In this document: positions 42,455 to 54,011 of the stretch, piece by piece | Position numbering within the stretch: position 1 is the stretch's first letter | Layout: the number at the start of each line of letters is the position of its first letter | NCBI GenBank assembly: GCA_024362935.1 | Contig: JANCRA010000014.1 | Coordinates: 4,359,001-4,423,000 of the forward strand | Length of the DNA: 64,000 bases | Direction of reading: 5' to 3' | DNA from: Setophaga petechia | Lineage: Eukaryota; Chordata; Aves; Passeriformes; Parulidae | The notes under the pieces: model-generated | What the model was told of the DNA's origin: nothing | What the model saw: only the letters and a program-made list of their open reading frames with translations | Databases searched by the model: none | Made by a program: the position numbers and the translations under genes

Positions 42455-42594
42455 GAGAGTGCTCAAGGCCAGGCTGGACAGGGCTTGGAGCAACCTGGTC
42501 TAGTGGAAGGTGTCCCTGCTCATGGCAGAATGGTTGGAATGAGATGCTCTTCAAGGTCCCTGCCAACTGAAAACCATTTTATGATCCATTATGA
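42455..42594 (+). mobile_element. CR1 LINE 3' tail fragment
   Basis: It contains the diagnostic order gctcaaggccaggctggaca, gcaacctggtctagtggaag, gtgtccctgc and a Y-rich ccctgccaact block. It ends in degenerate octamers (ttttatgatccattatga). This is a plus-sense bird CR1 3' region of about 140 bp, truncated at its 5' side and noncoding. It keeps more of the consensus than the tails near 25-26 kb. Confidence 0.9.
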
Positions 42595-45476
42595 AGGAAA
42601 GATTATCAAATATGCACCTAGTTTAGTGTTCAGGTCAGAGCTGTGTATTAGTAAATTGACAGGAATATCAATATCCATAAATCAAGATTTATAGAGTTCA
42701 GAGTCCACTTAGTTCAATCTGATCATGAATTATGAAAACAAACATTTTAGAAAGCAATAAATTCCCTTGCCTGGCACAAAATACAACCTTCAGGTAACAA
42801 GCTAAAAAATACACTCGGAACCCAAGACAGAATTTTATGTATTGTTCTATTTTCATACCATTCTCATTTGTCTTTACCCACAGGTACTTCATTTTGCATT
42901 TCACCTGGATAATAACCAGGACTCCCTGGCAATTGCAAGACCAGTTATCTTGGCAGAAGGTCAAGCTGAACACCTTTTAATTTGGCTGGTTATTTGACTG
43001 TACAGATCAACTCAAACCCGCAGCTGAGATATCCATTCTTGCTGAAAGCACAGTTGGAGCTGCTCAGCTTCCTCTGACAGAGCTCTGAAACAATGGGTTT
43101 GATGGGGAAGGAAATGCCCATCCAATTCTAATGCCTAATTCCATCTCCTTTCACTCAGGGAGCAAAGTACCAGATGCTCTGGATTTCCTGCTTTGTCAAC
43201 TCCAGAGCAGTGCTATGTTCAGTTCTCACATTTTGTTATAGCTGTTTGTTGTTTGATAAAATGCAGTTCCTCAGGGACAGCACAGGGCTGTCTCAAGAGA
43301 AGTGTATAAATACACCTTATTTGGCAGCAGAGGAACTCAAAGCAAGAAGGTTTGTTTATGGGAAAATGCCAGATCCTGGGGACACCATTTCTGGGGTTTT
43401 CTCTGCTCCCAAGCAGTTACCCACTGCTGAAAATGCAATTATACACAAGAACACTCTAACTCTAACAGGCTAAGGAAGGGGAAACTTTACATCATACTCC
43501 CCTGCCTCTATCCTTTTATGCTGTGTCTACAAGCTGTGGATCATACTCCTATTTCAGGCAGCTGAGATAACTCCCTTTATACAGTGACCCCATGGACAAC
43601 TGCCAGCTTTTGTTTTACACTTACAGGTTCAAAATCCCCTGCGTTTGACTCCAGGACTCTTTACTGACAACTTGTACAGAAGCCCAATTCCAAGTTATGC
43701 CAAGAAGATGAAAAGGAGGAGATTGAGTGTCTATAAAGTAGATGAGCCAATTATCAGCATGATAAGTGCTTTGTAACACGTTTGGGGTTTTTTGCTCCGT
43801 AGCAGTTTGAACAAAACTCAATGTGTCAACACTTTTATGGATTGATTTGAAGCAATATAAGTTGCTTTAATATAAGAGCAGTTATCCATGCTCTTTCCAC
43901 GTGTGCCACAGCTGTGTTCCTGCCCGTGTGGCAGCCAGCCATTAATGCAGAGGATCAGGACTCCCTCAGCTGTGTCCAGCCAAGTTTGTCAGCCTTGCCT
44001 TGGAGCAGGACAGGAACTCTCACACCCAGCCCCGGGAAGGGAGAGGGGTGACAAACACACAAACAGTGACAGCTGAGGTAACCTGAGCTTTCAGGTACAG
44101 ATATTTGCGAGTGAGCATCTCCTGTCCTGAATTCCAGTTTTAGGTATAAATATTTCTTTGCATGCAGCCACATGAACAGTGCTGTGACACCTTAATGGCC
44201 TTAGAACCTGAGTCTTCAGCATTTTTAGTCCTTGTAACACCCAAATTCCACAAGGTCCATCTGCCATGATTACTCAAAATCTAAAAAGTCTGCAAACTTT
44301 TAGAAACCCACTTGCTGTCAGTACTGTTAACACAGCCTTCATACACACAAGAATTATTTGCTCTTCATTACATACCAGGCTGCAAAGTCCCTGGGAATTA
44401 AATATTAACTTTTAGAAATATATACATTGCCATTACTAGTAAGGAATTAAGCATTAGTTGTTCACAGCAAGAGAATTAAATAATTTAGACTGAAATAAAT
44501 AGTTATTATTAGTGTTGTACTAAGGTTTTTTTACTTATTTAAATGAATATTTTGGGAGCAAAACCTTTCTCATATGGAGTCTAAGGAATGCAAATGGAGT
44601 CTAAGGAATGATAGGTAATAAAATCTTATTAATTTCAGGAATCTGTGTATGGGTGTCCAATTTTGAGACATTTCAAAAGCTTGAAGATGGATGGTCAGTT
44701 TCCTAAGAACAAGGCCCATAAAGTTACCAAATTAGACATCCATACACGGACAGTCAGAGATATCAGAAGTTATTTAAACACCTTAATCAGCTTTTCCAAG
44801 TGGTTAGAGATACTGAAAACTGCTGTGTGCTGAAAAGATTCACCCCACTCTTAATACCTCATATTTATTTTAGTCTGTTCATAGAACTGCTCTAACCAGC
44901 TCCATCGAACCAAATCTTAAAAATCCTTCTTTTTTTCCTGTAGCCAAGAAAATTAATGGTGCAAAACAGTAGAATATTGGATAAGATAGAAGCAGAATGA
45001 GTTCCCTTCATATGAAACAGTAAGGCTTTCAAAGAATTAGATTCTTCCATTTGACAGAGAATACAGTCCACATCAGACACAAAAAAATATTAAAAAAAGC
45101 AGTAGAGGGAAAATTTCCAAGACCTCCAAGTAATGAAACAGTGGCTAATAAAGCATGTCTTATTTTTCTCTCCTCTTTGGCACTTAATATCCTCCTGATT
45201 TGTGTACACTAACATTGTGTTAGCTGCAGGACACACGAAGTGACAGAAAAACACAGCCTCCCATCTGGGCTGGTCCCTTCCATCTGGTGATTAGGGCAGG
45301 GCACAGTGCAACCATATGGCCATGATCAAGAACCCACTAATATCATCCAGAGTTAACTGGGAAATGCAATAGCCCACTTAGTCTCCTAAGGATGATAAAT
45401 GCCTCTCATTCTGTTTCTCCTCCCCAGTGGACATTGTAGATTTGTCTTTTTGCCTGCACAGATGAACTTCTAGTTA
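42595..45476. other. unique noncoding DNA
   Basis: I see no gene. A 20-bp tandem duplication lies at 44574-44613. Open frames are 107 codons or fewer and unrecognised. Confidence 0.5.
44574..44613. repeat. 20-bp tandem duplication
   Basis: Two copies of atggagtctaaggaatg plus three variable bases lie head to tail. They look recent. Confidence 0.9.
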
Positions 45477-46075
45477 GAATCACAGAATATGTGGAATTGG
45501 AAGGGTTATCAAATCCAACTCCTGGCCTGCACAGGACCGTCCTCCAGAGTCACTCCATGTGCCCAAGAGCATTGCCAAAACTCTTCTTGAACTCTCTCAG
45601 GCTCAGTGGTGCAACCACTGCCCTGGTTAGCCTATTTCATCCTCTGGATGAAAAACTTTTACTAATATCAACCCCAAAGATCCCATGGCACAACTTCAGG
45701 CCATTTCCTGGGGTCCTGCACAGGTCACACAGAGCACAGAGCCTGCTCCTCCTCTCCTCCTCACAAGGAAGTTGTGACTGCAATGAGGTCTCCCCTCAGT
45801 CTCCTCCAGGCTGAACAAGCCAAGTGCCCTCAGACACTCCTCACAGCACTTCCCCTCAAGGCCCTTCACCATCTTCATTGCCCTGCTTTGGACACTCTAA
45901 GAGTTTAATAAAACCTTTGTTACATTGTGGTGACCAAAACTGCCCTTGGTGCTCAAACTGAGGCCGCCCCAGTGGAGAGAAGAGCAGGACAATCCCTTCC
46001 CTTCCCAGCTGGCAAAGCTGAGCCTGAGGCCCCCAGGACACACTTGCCCCTGCTGGCTGGAACACCAGTGATACA
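45477..46075 (-). mobile_element. CR1 LINE, 5'-truncated copy of about 600 bp
   Basis: Read on the plus strand it opens with agaatcacagaatatgtgga and tggaagggttatcaaatcc, then runs through the usual CR1 3'-region blocks. These include gtccagagtcactccatg-like sequence, ctcctccaggctgaacaagc, ccttcaccatcttcattgcc, ctgctttggacactctaaga and a gaggccgccccagtg block. It is the longest mobile-element remnant in the window. The minus-strand element would encode the C-terminal end of the CR1 reverse-transcriptase polyprotein only farther upstream; here the reading frames are broken. An LTR begins about 120 bp beyond its 5' side. Confidence 0.92.
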
Positions 46076-46185
46076 CACCAAAACAGTGAATTTTACCCCT
46101 GTAACTGTCCATGAAGCAATTTAAAAAAACTGCTAACCTGACCTTTGTACTTAAAGTCCTGCATGAAACCTCCATCCTCCAGAAA

Positions 46186-46551
46186 GGTTTGTTTTGTCAC
46201 AGGTCCCCAGCCAGGTAATAATTGCCATTGACTCCATGCTTCTCAGAAGGCTGATTAATCACTTTATTACACTAGACTTATTAAGAAACCAATCCCCCTA
46301 ACAGACAGTCATAACACAGCTGGAACCAATTGTCCCTCCAATCCAAACCCCATGACCGTTGGCCAATCAAGAAACTGCCCTTTGGAAAACAAATCTCCAT
46401 AACACATCCCACCTGTTCAACAGGTGCAGCCAGGTAAGGTAATAATGGTTTATCATTCTTTTCCTGATCTTCTCACAGCATTCCCCAGGATAATCCTGAG
46501 AAAGTTGTGCCTGTTGTTCTCTGTGGCCAGAGAGCTGCTGCCACAGGTTTG
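46186..46551 (-). mobile_element. solo LTR of an endogenous retrovirus, minus strand
   Basis: On the minus strand the element runs from TGTGGCAGCAG (46545) to CTGTGACA (46195), 351 bp. It has a CCAAT-type motif (TTGGCCAATCAA, near 46360) and a polyadenylation signal, AATAAAGTGATTAATC (plus tttatt, 46263-46268), followed by GCCTTCTGAGAAGC. That sequence matches my memory of passerine ERVK-type LTR R/U5 regions. The hexamer ggtttg lies at 46186-46191 and 46546-46551. It abuts one end exactly and is three bases (ttt) off the other, so it is a plausible but slightly disturbed target duplication. There is no internal retroviral sequence. Confidence 0.75.
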
Positions 46552-49530
46552 TGCTGTCATAGGAGCTCTGAAACCTGAGGCCAAAGCCCTGACATGCAGC
46601 ACGCTGGTGCAACCCAGCAGCTGAAGATTAGAGATGCAGCTCCAGCAGTGATGCTGCAAGAGTGGAACACTGAGAGCTCTGCTATCTGCCTTGCTTCTAC
46701 ATATTGATAGAATGGGAAGAGCCTGCTTATCTTGCAGCAAACAGGAAGAAAAGGAAGGCAGAACTTCACAACTCCTTGAAGGGGCACCACTGTTGCCATC
46801 TAAGTGGTTCTAACAGAACCTTCTGCACTGAGACAGCTTTTAGGAATACCCATTTCTTAGCTGCCAAGTCACTAAAAGCCAAGTCAATAACTCCCAATGG
46901 ATCACAGCACAAATATTACATGTGCTAAGAAAACCTTTTTGAAGTTTTGATTCACAGAAACAGAAAGCAGGACCCAACATATCACCTAGACTGCAGTTTA
47001 GATTGAAGGATTGATTCTCAGGGGGTACACAAAGTGGGGTTTAATTGCCATAGCTGCAGAAGTGTTTCCATGTTTTCTCTTGTCTGCTATAACAAACCCC
47101 CCTTGCTTAGCAGTCAGGGCTGTGGTCAGGTCCTGTGTAAGGATATTTTTAGAGGTTAGAGCTGTAGCCAAAAGCCATTGTAATTCACCAGTGCCAAGCT
47201 TCCCTCCAAGGTAATATTTGAGAAATAGGACAGCACAACTGCTGGAATGGCTCTGTGTTTTGGGAGACACCATCTTGTGAATGAGATATGCAACTGGAAG
47301 ATGGTTTTTGACTGCATAGCCAAAAATGATGGCCTGAAACTGTGGGGAGCAAGCATCAGCCTACTAACAAAGTACTCACCAGTAGAAATAATTATTGACA
47401 ATTGAGTTTCTGTAACATTTTTAAAGCATTTTTACAACTCTGATATAGCATAAAAACCGCAGGACTTCTCCTCTAGAACTCTCAAATAACAAGTCCAACA
47501 TGATAGAACAGGGAGGTACTTGGTCAGAATTTGAGCATAATCTGCAATGTTATATCAACACACTTGTGTGAGCAAGACTTGGTTTTTTTTTTCCTGAAGC
47601 TGTTAAATTCCTTCTGCTTTCAATACCTGGGTGCTGCCTTTCAAGCTGTGCATGGAGCCCTCTTCTGGAGAAATTTGAACAAATAAAAGCTTGAGAATGC
47701 AGCAGTGTGAGCTCTGCATTAGGGGAAAGAGTTTGAGGACTAATTTTCTCTATTCACTCTAATGACAAGCTTGTAAAACCTACACATTTTTCCAATTTAC
47801 TTGGTTGCAACCCAGTGAAACATGACAGTTATTGTTAAAATTATAAAAAAATATGGGAGTTTTTCCTCACTCTGTAAGCCTTACTTACAAATTTTGAGTC
47901 ATCTCTCTGCATGAAATGCATAACATAAAAAAGGAAGCCTGTGAACAACTTTTGTCTTAAAACAAATATTTTGTATATAGGTTTTAGAAAATACCCTTTG
48001 GGGAAAATGTAAAACACACAGATTTTTAATTCTATGAGATCAAAGTATGCATTTACTGCTTACTGTACTCTGTATAGTGAACTGCATAAGCTACCAGAGT
48101 ACATTTAGTTTTTATTGTCAGCTTCAGATCAATAAAGCTGTATATTATAGTTATGCTTTGGAGCTTTAAAGGTGAGTCTGAATTAAAGGATTACTTGAAA
48201 CATCTCTCTCATTTATTTCAGCTAATGCTCAGTTTTCCTCTTGGTGAAAACAGAACAGTTGGTAGTAATGTAGACTAAATCTTTGCAAAAGGAAAAATTA
48301 ATTTATTGCTCACCTGTTTACTTCAGTTTTTGCATACATACTTAATGAGCTGCTTTGATATGAAAAAGTGCTTCTCCATTTTCATCCTTTTAATGCCTCA
48401 AAAGGCAAAGTTTTTGTACTTTAAAAACACAGTTGAATTAGAGGCAGATCAAGAAAACACAAAACCCAAGTTACTAATTTTAGAAATGGGTTTTTCATTA
48501 AAAATAAAACTTTTACAGCCCACGTTCCTATTGACATAAAAGAATTTCCTCAAACTTTTTTCTCTACACTGCAAACTTTGCTATCATTACTTTGAAACTA
48601 AGTTATCACTATCTTCTGCCTCCACAGAAAGATTACTAGACTGCACCTGCTTAGAAAGAATTCTATCAAACGTGGTCCTTTCTGGTTCCTCTAGCATGGC
48701 ATTATATGAGACATTCTTGCTACTCCTAAGGGAGAAAAAAAGAAAATGTGCAGAAAAAGATCCCTAAATGTGTTACAACCACTACACAAGCAGATGGCTG
48801 CATTTGTTTAATATGTTGTTTCTCACATTCTTCTGTTTACTTTTCCTGTCACATGAAAGTTGTGTATGTGGGGTGTCAAAGAGAAAAGCCAAACAGTGTT
48901 TCAGTCAATCCCATCTCTTTCCCTAGCATGGCACCCACTCCAATTCATACCTTAACCTGCCATTACTCAACAGCTTAGACCTGCAGACAGAATTACATAC
49001 ACTTCCATTTACAGTCCAATTCATTCCCCAATTCATTAACTCTTTGACATGATCTGGAAAGTGAACTTGGACATGCACTAGCTCATATTGTGGAGAGAGA
49101 CATGGCCGGATAGAGCTGTACATGCTGGGAAAGGAGGCAGAGTGCAATTTGAGCAATTTAGGTGGAAGTAAGGGTAAAGCACCACAAGCTCAGCCCTGCA
49201 GTACAGCAGAACTCATCTCAGCCCAGCCTGGGGAGAAACTCTGAAGTATCCCTGAAAGTCATCAATAAGGAGCAGAGGGTGTTTTCAGAATTGGGCATCT
49301 GCACCTATCAGATTTAAAGTGACCATTATTGTTAAAAAAATGCCAGCTATGTTTCATAGGCCCTAGAAGTCCATCCTCTTGTATAAAATGCATTCTGCTT
49401 TCCTACAAGCCACCACTAAAGAAAATCCAAACTCAAGCTGATTAATTCAGTGGTATGTTGGAGAAGCTGTACCAAAAAAAAAAAAAAAAGCCTCAAAACA
49501 GAGAGAAAGCCAAGCAAAGCAGATGGGAGG
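46552..49530. other. unique noncoding DNA
   Basis: No gene is recognised. The stretch is AT-rich from about 47.4 to 48.7 kb. An A homopolymer of about 15 lies near 49474-49488. Confidence 0.5.
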
Positions 49531-50170
49531 TCTCAAAGCCAAGAGGAGAGCACCAGTTCAGTACATCCACAGGTTACCCTTACACTGCCTGCCCCAGCTC
49601 CTGTGCTCCCTGAGCATTGTCCCCCCGCCAGCCCAGGCTGGATCTCAGCCCACTTGTGAAAACTTCCCGTCCCCAGGAGCCCTCTGGGTTTCCCCAGCCC
49701 ACAGGACAGAGCTCAGCCCTTCCTGGGCACAGCTGAGCCAGTCCCAGCAGAGCCAGAGGCTGCCCTCCGATGCTGCCAGGGAGCCCAGCCCTGGCTGGCA
49801 GAGTGGCCCTGCCAGGAACTCTCCATGTGGCACCAGCACAAGCTGCTCGGCACCAAACCCATGGCCCAAGGCAGCTGCTTTCATTTGTTCCACTCCCCGG
49901 AGCGGGGCTGGTATCCCGAACCCACCCAAATGCCTTTGTGCTTGCTCACTCCCAGCCCAGCCGCGGAGCCTCCTGCTGTCCCACAGCTCCAGCCACCCAC
50001 GTCCCTGCCCTGACTCCTGAGCAGGTTAAACCAGGACCCGAGCGCCCTAACCTTGATCCACAGCATGTGGATCCCAGCATGTGGATCACCCTACTGCCTC
50101 CTCCTCCTCCTCCTCACACTCCGTGCAGCTGCTCTAGCAATGAAGCTCTCCCAGGGGTGATCCCTCACCG
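49531..50170. other. GC-richer, stop-poor patch without a recognised gene
   Basis: The plus strand stays open in overlapping registers (49523-50020 and 49770-50468). The translations are Pro/Ser/Cys-rich, have no domain I recognise, and also have opposing open frames on the minus strand. A 15-bp direct repeat around cagcatgtggatc occurs at about 50061-50090, and (CTC)n lies at 50098-50115. It could hide an unannotated exon or a lncRNA, but I cannot support one. Confidence 0.4.
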
Positions 50171-51130
50171 TTTGTCTCCTTATTGCCCTGTTTGGGATGA
50201 GCAGACCAAATGCCTGCTGGAGATTGCAGTTACACAAACACGGGGGGTCAAGCTCAGTGTCCCAAGCACTCGTTCGACACTAAACCCCACCAAGCCTCCA
50301 AGGGTTAACAAACACACTCGATTCGAAAGGGAATTAACTTTCATCCCTGCTCGGTGCAGAGGCTCTCAGCCCACTGACACTAAACGCAAGTTTACGGAGC
50401 CCCTGAGACAAAAGGAGGGGGAATGCACTAAGCTGGACAACAACAAACGATTTCCAACCCTGCTCTGAGCTGCCCAAAAGTGAGCCTGTGACAGCAGCGA
50501 GAGGAAAAGAGAGTGACCAGCTGAGAAGTGAAAGCCCAGCGAGTCCCTGTGCTTTGACAGGCAGCGGCAGCGGGGCTCCGGCGGCTCCGTGTTTTTCAGG
50601 CTGGGTGTTTTTGCCTCTGCTTTCTGGCAGAGGGGGATCTATTACATTTAATAAGAGAAAGGCTACACAGCAAGTCACTAACGGAGTGTTACACATCTAT
50701 CAGGAGAGTACAGCGAAGGGAGCCTTTTGCAAGGTCTGATTTTATTTTTCCTCCATATCCCCCCCCCCCCCCCAATTCTGTTATTTATTAAAAAAAAAGG
50801 TAATAAATAACGTGAGGTGCCTGTAACAGTCTGTAAACCTAGTACCCAGCACAAGGCACAGAGAGAAGAGGCAAATCAAAGTTGCAGCATTTGATATGAC
50901 AGAAAATATTGCCGCTGCAGCTGCAACCGAGACACTTGAAAGATTCCCCCCGCCACCCTTCCTGAAGGGAAACAAAAAAATGCTATATATCACACGGCAA
51001 ATTGGTTGTAATTGTAAATCAGGGAACTATGAGATCCTGCATTCCTAGCAACTGGCTTAGAGCAGAGATCCTGCATCTTTAAACAGTAATTCAAGCAATG
51101 TATAATTACTCAGAAATCAGAGCTGAATTA
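50171..51130. promoter_or_regulatory. CpG-enriched candidate regulatory region
   Basis: From 50240 to 50600 CpGs are clustered (gttcgac, ctcgattcga, gctcggtg, ggcagcggcagcggggctcc), unlike the rest of the window. A second block (50880-51050) mixes CpGs, E-box-like cagctg and AT-rich cores. They are separated by a 15-base C run (50759-50773) and an A run. The texture fits a weak CpG island, promoter or enhancer. No TATA-plus-exon arrangement is evident, and direction is unknown. Confidence 0.35.
50759..50773. repeat. poly-C homopolymer (15 bases)
   Basis: Fifteen consecutive C follow catat. Poly-C/G of this length is uncommon, can form G-quadruplex or i-motif structures, and is prone to sequencing length error. 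Confidence 0.9.
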
Positions 51131-53239
51131 CAAATACTTTCAAATCCAAATGCACAAAAGCAGAAGGATGAAAGAAAGCAAGGAAAAAACACACATTTCT
51201 TACCTGGGACAGCAGAAAAGACAGAGTAAGTTGAGTTTTGTGCTGCATTTTGCCAGACTAGAAGGTACCAGAGGCTTTTTCATTCATGCACTCGGCTGCA
51301 CTGAGCATATTTTCACTGTGAAACAGCCTTTGAGAAGAGACTCTGCCTTGAGAGCCAGCCAACTTCCCAAATAGATCAGCAGCATCATCACTAAAGCATT
51401 GGATAGAGTCTGATGACCAGAACCAATGGCTTTACAAGGATGATTTCTTCACAAAGCATCCCCATTTTGCATCACACATATTGAGCAAGCACCTCTACAA
51501 ACACAGCACCTTTAGAAAGCATTTTTCCTTTGGTGTATTTCTGTTTAGTTTCCACCTAACATCATGCTTTACATATCTCAATAGTATTTTCCCTTTTAGA
51601 GAATGGAATTGAACAGAGAGAAATAAGAGCAACGCTGAGCACCACTGCAAAGAGATTCTCTTTATTAAAATGCTAATAAGGTAAACTTATTTTTAATAAT
51701 TAAAAAAAATGACCTCTGCAGTTTTGGTTACTTCCAAGCCTTAGAAGGACAACACAGGGAGATTTTTCAGTGCAGTAGAAATATAGGTTATATTTTGTGT
51801 TTTCCCCTCAATCTCACAAATCACAACCAAGACAGATCCATTTTAGCCTGCAGAAAAAATGCATCATAAAGCAATAGATTTTATTAACTGCTAAGCTAAT
51901 GGCAGAATTGACTTTTAATTCAACAAACTAGAATTTAGGACAGAGTTTCAAAGGTGCATGTCCTCCAATTAGAAAAAGTTTTACTGTTTGAAAGAGGGGA
52001 TCTGCTTTCCCTGGATTGGTTATGTTGCAGCCCAGCAAGCAACACAGGCAGATGGACCAAAGATTAGGAATGAATTCCCCTGAGTGCATTTCCAACTCCA
52101 CCTCCCTTGCCACTCCCCAGTATCACAACACTCCAGTCCTTTTCTGAGTTGTCTCCTGGCAGTCACCAAGGTTACTTAGCAGTACCCTTCCCCCATTTCT
52201 AGAAGGATCAAAAGTCTCCTCAGCTCTCATCAGTGATGTTTTTCCCTCACTTGCTCATCCAGCAGAACCAGCTGCCATCACTTTCTGCTCTGCCCCACCA
52301 CGGGTGGCTGCTGTGCTGGTGGAGATGAGAGGAAACGTGGGGAGGGAAAGGCAGGTAGCAGATAGAAGGGATAAAGGAGCTGCCAACCACTTTGAGCTCC
52401 CCAGCATCAGCAGGAGCTCCCAGCTGTGAATAATGTTGTTTGATGCAACCACTGCTAGTCTACTGCTCAGAGCTTACATCTTCCTTTACATACCACTGGA
52501 CCAAAACTCAGGGAAAACACTGTCTTTCCAAGTCTAAACCCTCACAGGCAGCAATAACTCTGCTCCAGTACCTCCATTACACACAAGTTTAAATTAATAC
52601 TCAAGTTGGAATAGAATCCAAACAAAACCTAGCAGGAACTACCAGCAGCAATAATAATGCTCTACATAACCACAAAAGGTTCACTACTTAGGCATAAAAA
52701 GGATAAAAAGCAGGTAGGTTGCTTTCTTTTTTTTTTTAGGCATAGGCAGAAAGCCAGCTTAGCAGGGCAAGAAAGAAAAACCTTAGAGCTCTTTATGACT
52801 AGAAATACATGACTGGCCACCTCCCATTTTGCCTTCAGGGAGTCAGTTTGCCACCAAGTAGAATTCCCAGCCTCAGGAGGAGCACCTAGGAATTTATAAA
52901 CCAGGCTGGGTGGGGCTTATAGGGCAAATCCCACAGAAAACAGCACCAGCCATTCCACAGTGTGCACAGCCTTTGTATGGGGGCACTGGGATTTGGACAT
53001 TCTGAACCCCACCACAGGTGCCAAACAGCTGAGTGAGTTACCAGACCAACCAGAAGTAGGTGGTGACTGAAAGAAACAAAGGCATATCTGCATCCTGTTT
53101 TACAGGAAAGGGACTCATTAAAAAAAAAATAGAAGTCTAGTCATGGGGTAGATGATTCACTGCAGGATAATGTGACATGAGATTTGAGCCAACGTGAGCA
53201 GTTATTTTCTGTACAAGGCACAACATGGCTATGGGGCCA
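51131..53239. other. unique noncoding DNA
   Basis: No gene or mobile-element ends are recognised. Open frames are short. Confidence 0.5.
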
Positions 53240-53249
53240 TCCCAGCACA

Positions 53250-53377
53250 GGGACAGAGAGGGGAATGAGGAGAGTGAGGTTTTTCCAATGGTTCTGCAGG
53301 AGCATGACCATCAGGGGCAGAGAGGGGAACCAGGAGGATGAGGTGTTCCCAATGGTCCTGCAGGAGCATGGCCATCC
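53250..53377. repeat. 62-bp tandem duplication (2 copies)
   Basis: Two copies with a 62-bp period align from ggacagagagggga (53253) and gggcagagagggga (53315) through tgcaggagcatg. They differ at several positions, so the duplication is not brand new. Sixty-two is not a multiple of three, and the overlapping open frames here (up to 121 codons) shift register between copies, which argues against coding. Confidence 0.85.
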
Positions 53378-53621
53378 CTACAGCCATGGCACCCCTCCAC
53401 ATCCTGAGGGCCGGGCACCACAGCCTGGCACAGGGCAGGACCTGCTTCCCCAAAGGGCTCTCCCACACAAAAGAAGCCATATACCACAGCCTTTTACCTC
53501 CAGAAATGGCCAAGAGCCTCTAGCAACAATTAAAGAGAAAATCGTTTAATAAAAATCAGATTTACCAACCTTTTATCTCCAGTTCCACAGAGCTTCAATC
53601 CTCCTGTTGCGGCCTGTCCCT

Positions 53622-54011
53622 CCTGCTTTGGTGCCTGCTCACAGCTGCTCTTACTTATCCCCTAAAAGGGCAACTATTGATCCCTGGAAGGGTGATAACC
53701 GTTCCTACAGGGGTAATTAACCATTCCTGGAGGAATAATTAACCATTCCTGGAGGGGTTAACTCTTCACAAGCCACTGCCAAGGCCTGGCACAACATGGC
53801 GCTCAAGCCCGACCCTCCTTCTTTGACCTCTACTCACAGCTGTTCTTACTTATCCACTAAAAGGGCAACTATTGATCCCTGGAAGGGTGATAACCATTCC
53901 TACAGGGGTAATTAACTATTCCTGGAGGGATAATTAACCATTCCTGGAGGGCTTAACTCTTCACAAGCCACTGCCAAGGCCTGGCGCAATATGGCGCCCA
54001 AGCGTGAGGGC
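53622..54011 (+). repeat. 195-bp direct duplication with retroviral primer-binding-site-like ends
   Basis: Two copies with a 195-bp period (ctcacagctg at 53638 and 53833; actcttcacaagccactgcc at 53761 and 53956) are highly similar. Each contains an internal short repeat around taattaaccattcctggagg. Each ends with a sequence resembling the tRNA-Lys primer-binding site of retroviruses: tggcgctcaagcccg (53797-) in copy one and tggcgcccaagcgtgagggc (53992-54011) in copy two. An AATAAA at 53551 lies upstream. I read this as the LTR end/leader junction of an old ERV that was tandemly duplicated. No gag-like frame follows, so the retroviral origin is inference. Confidence 0.6.

Noticed and set aside
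49770..50468. 232-codon open frame
   Set aside because: It lies in a stop-poor GC-rich patch with competing frames on both strands. There is no known domain, and the composition is like its noncoding flanks.
53184..53549. 121-codon open frame
   Set aside because: It spans a 62-bp duplication whose period breaks the reading frame between copies.
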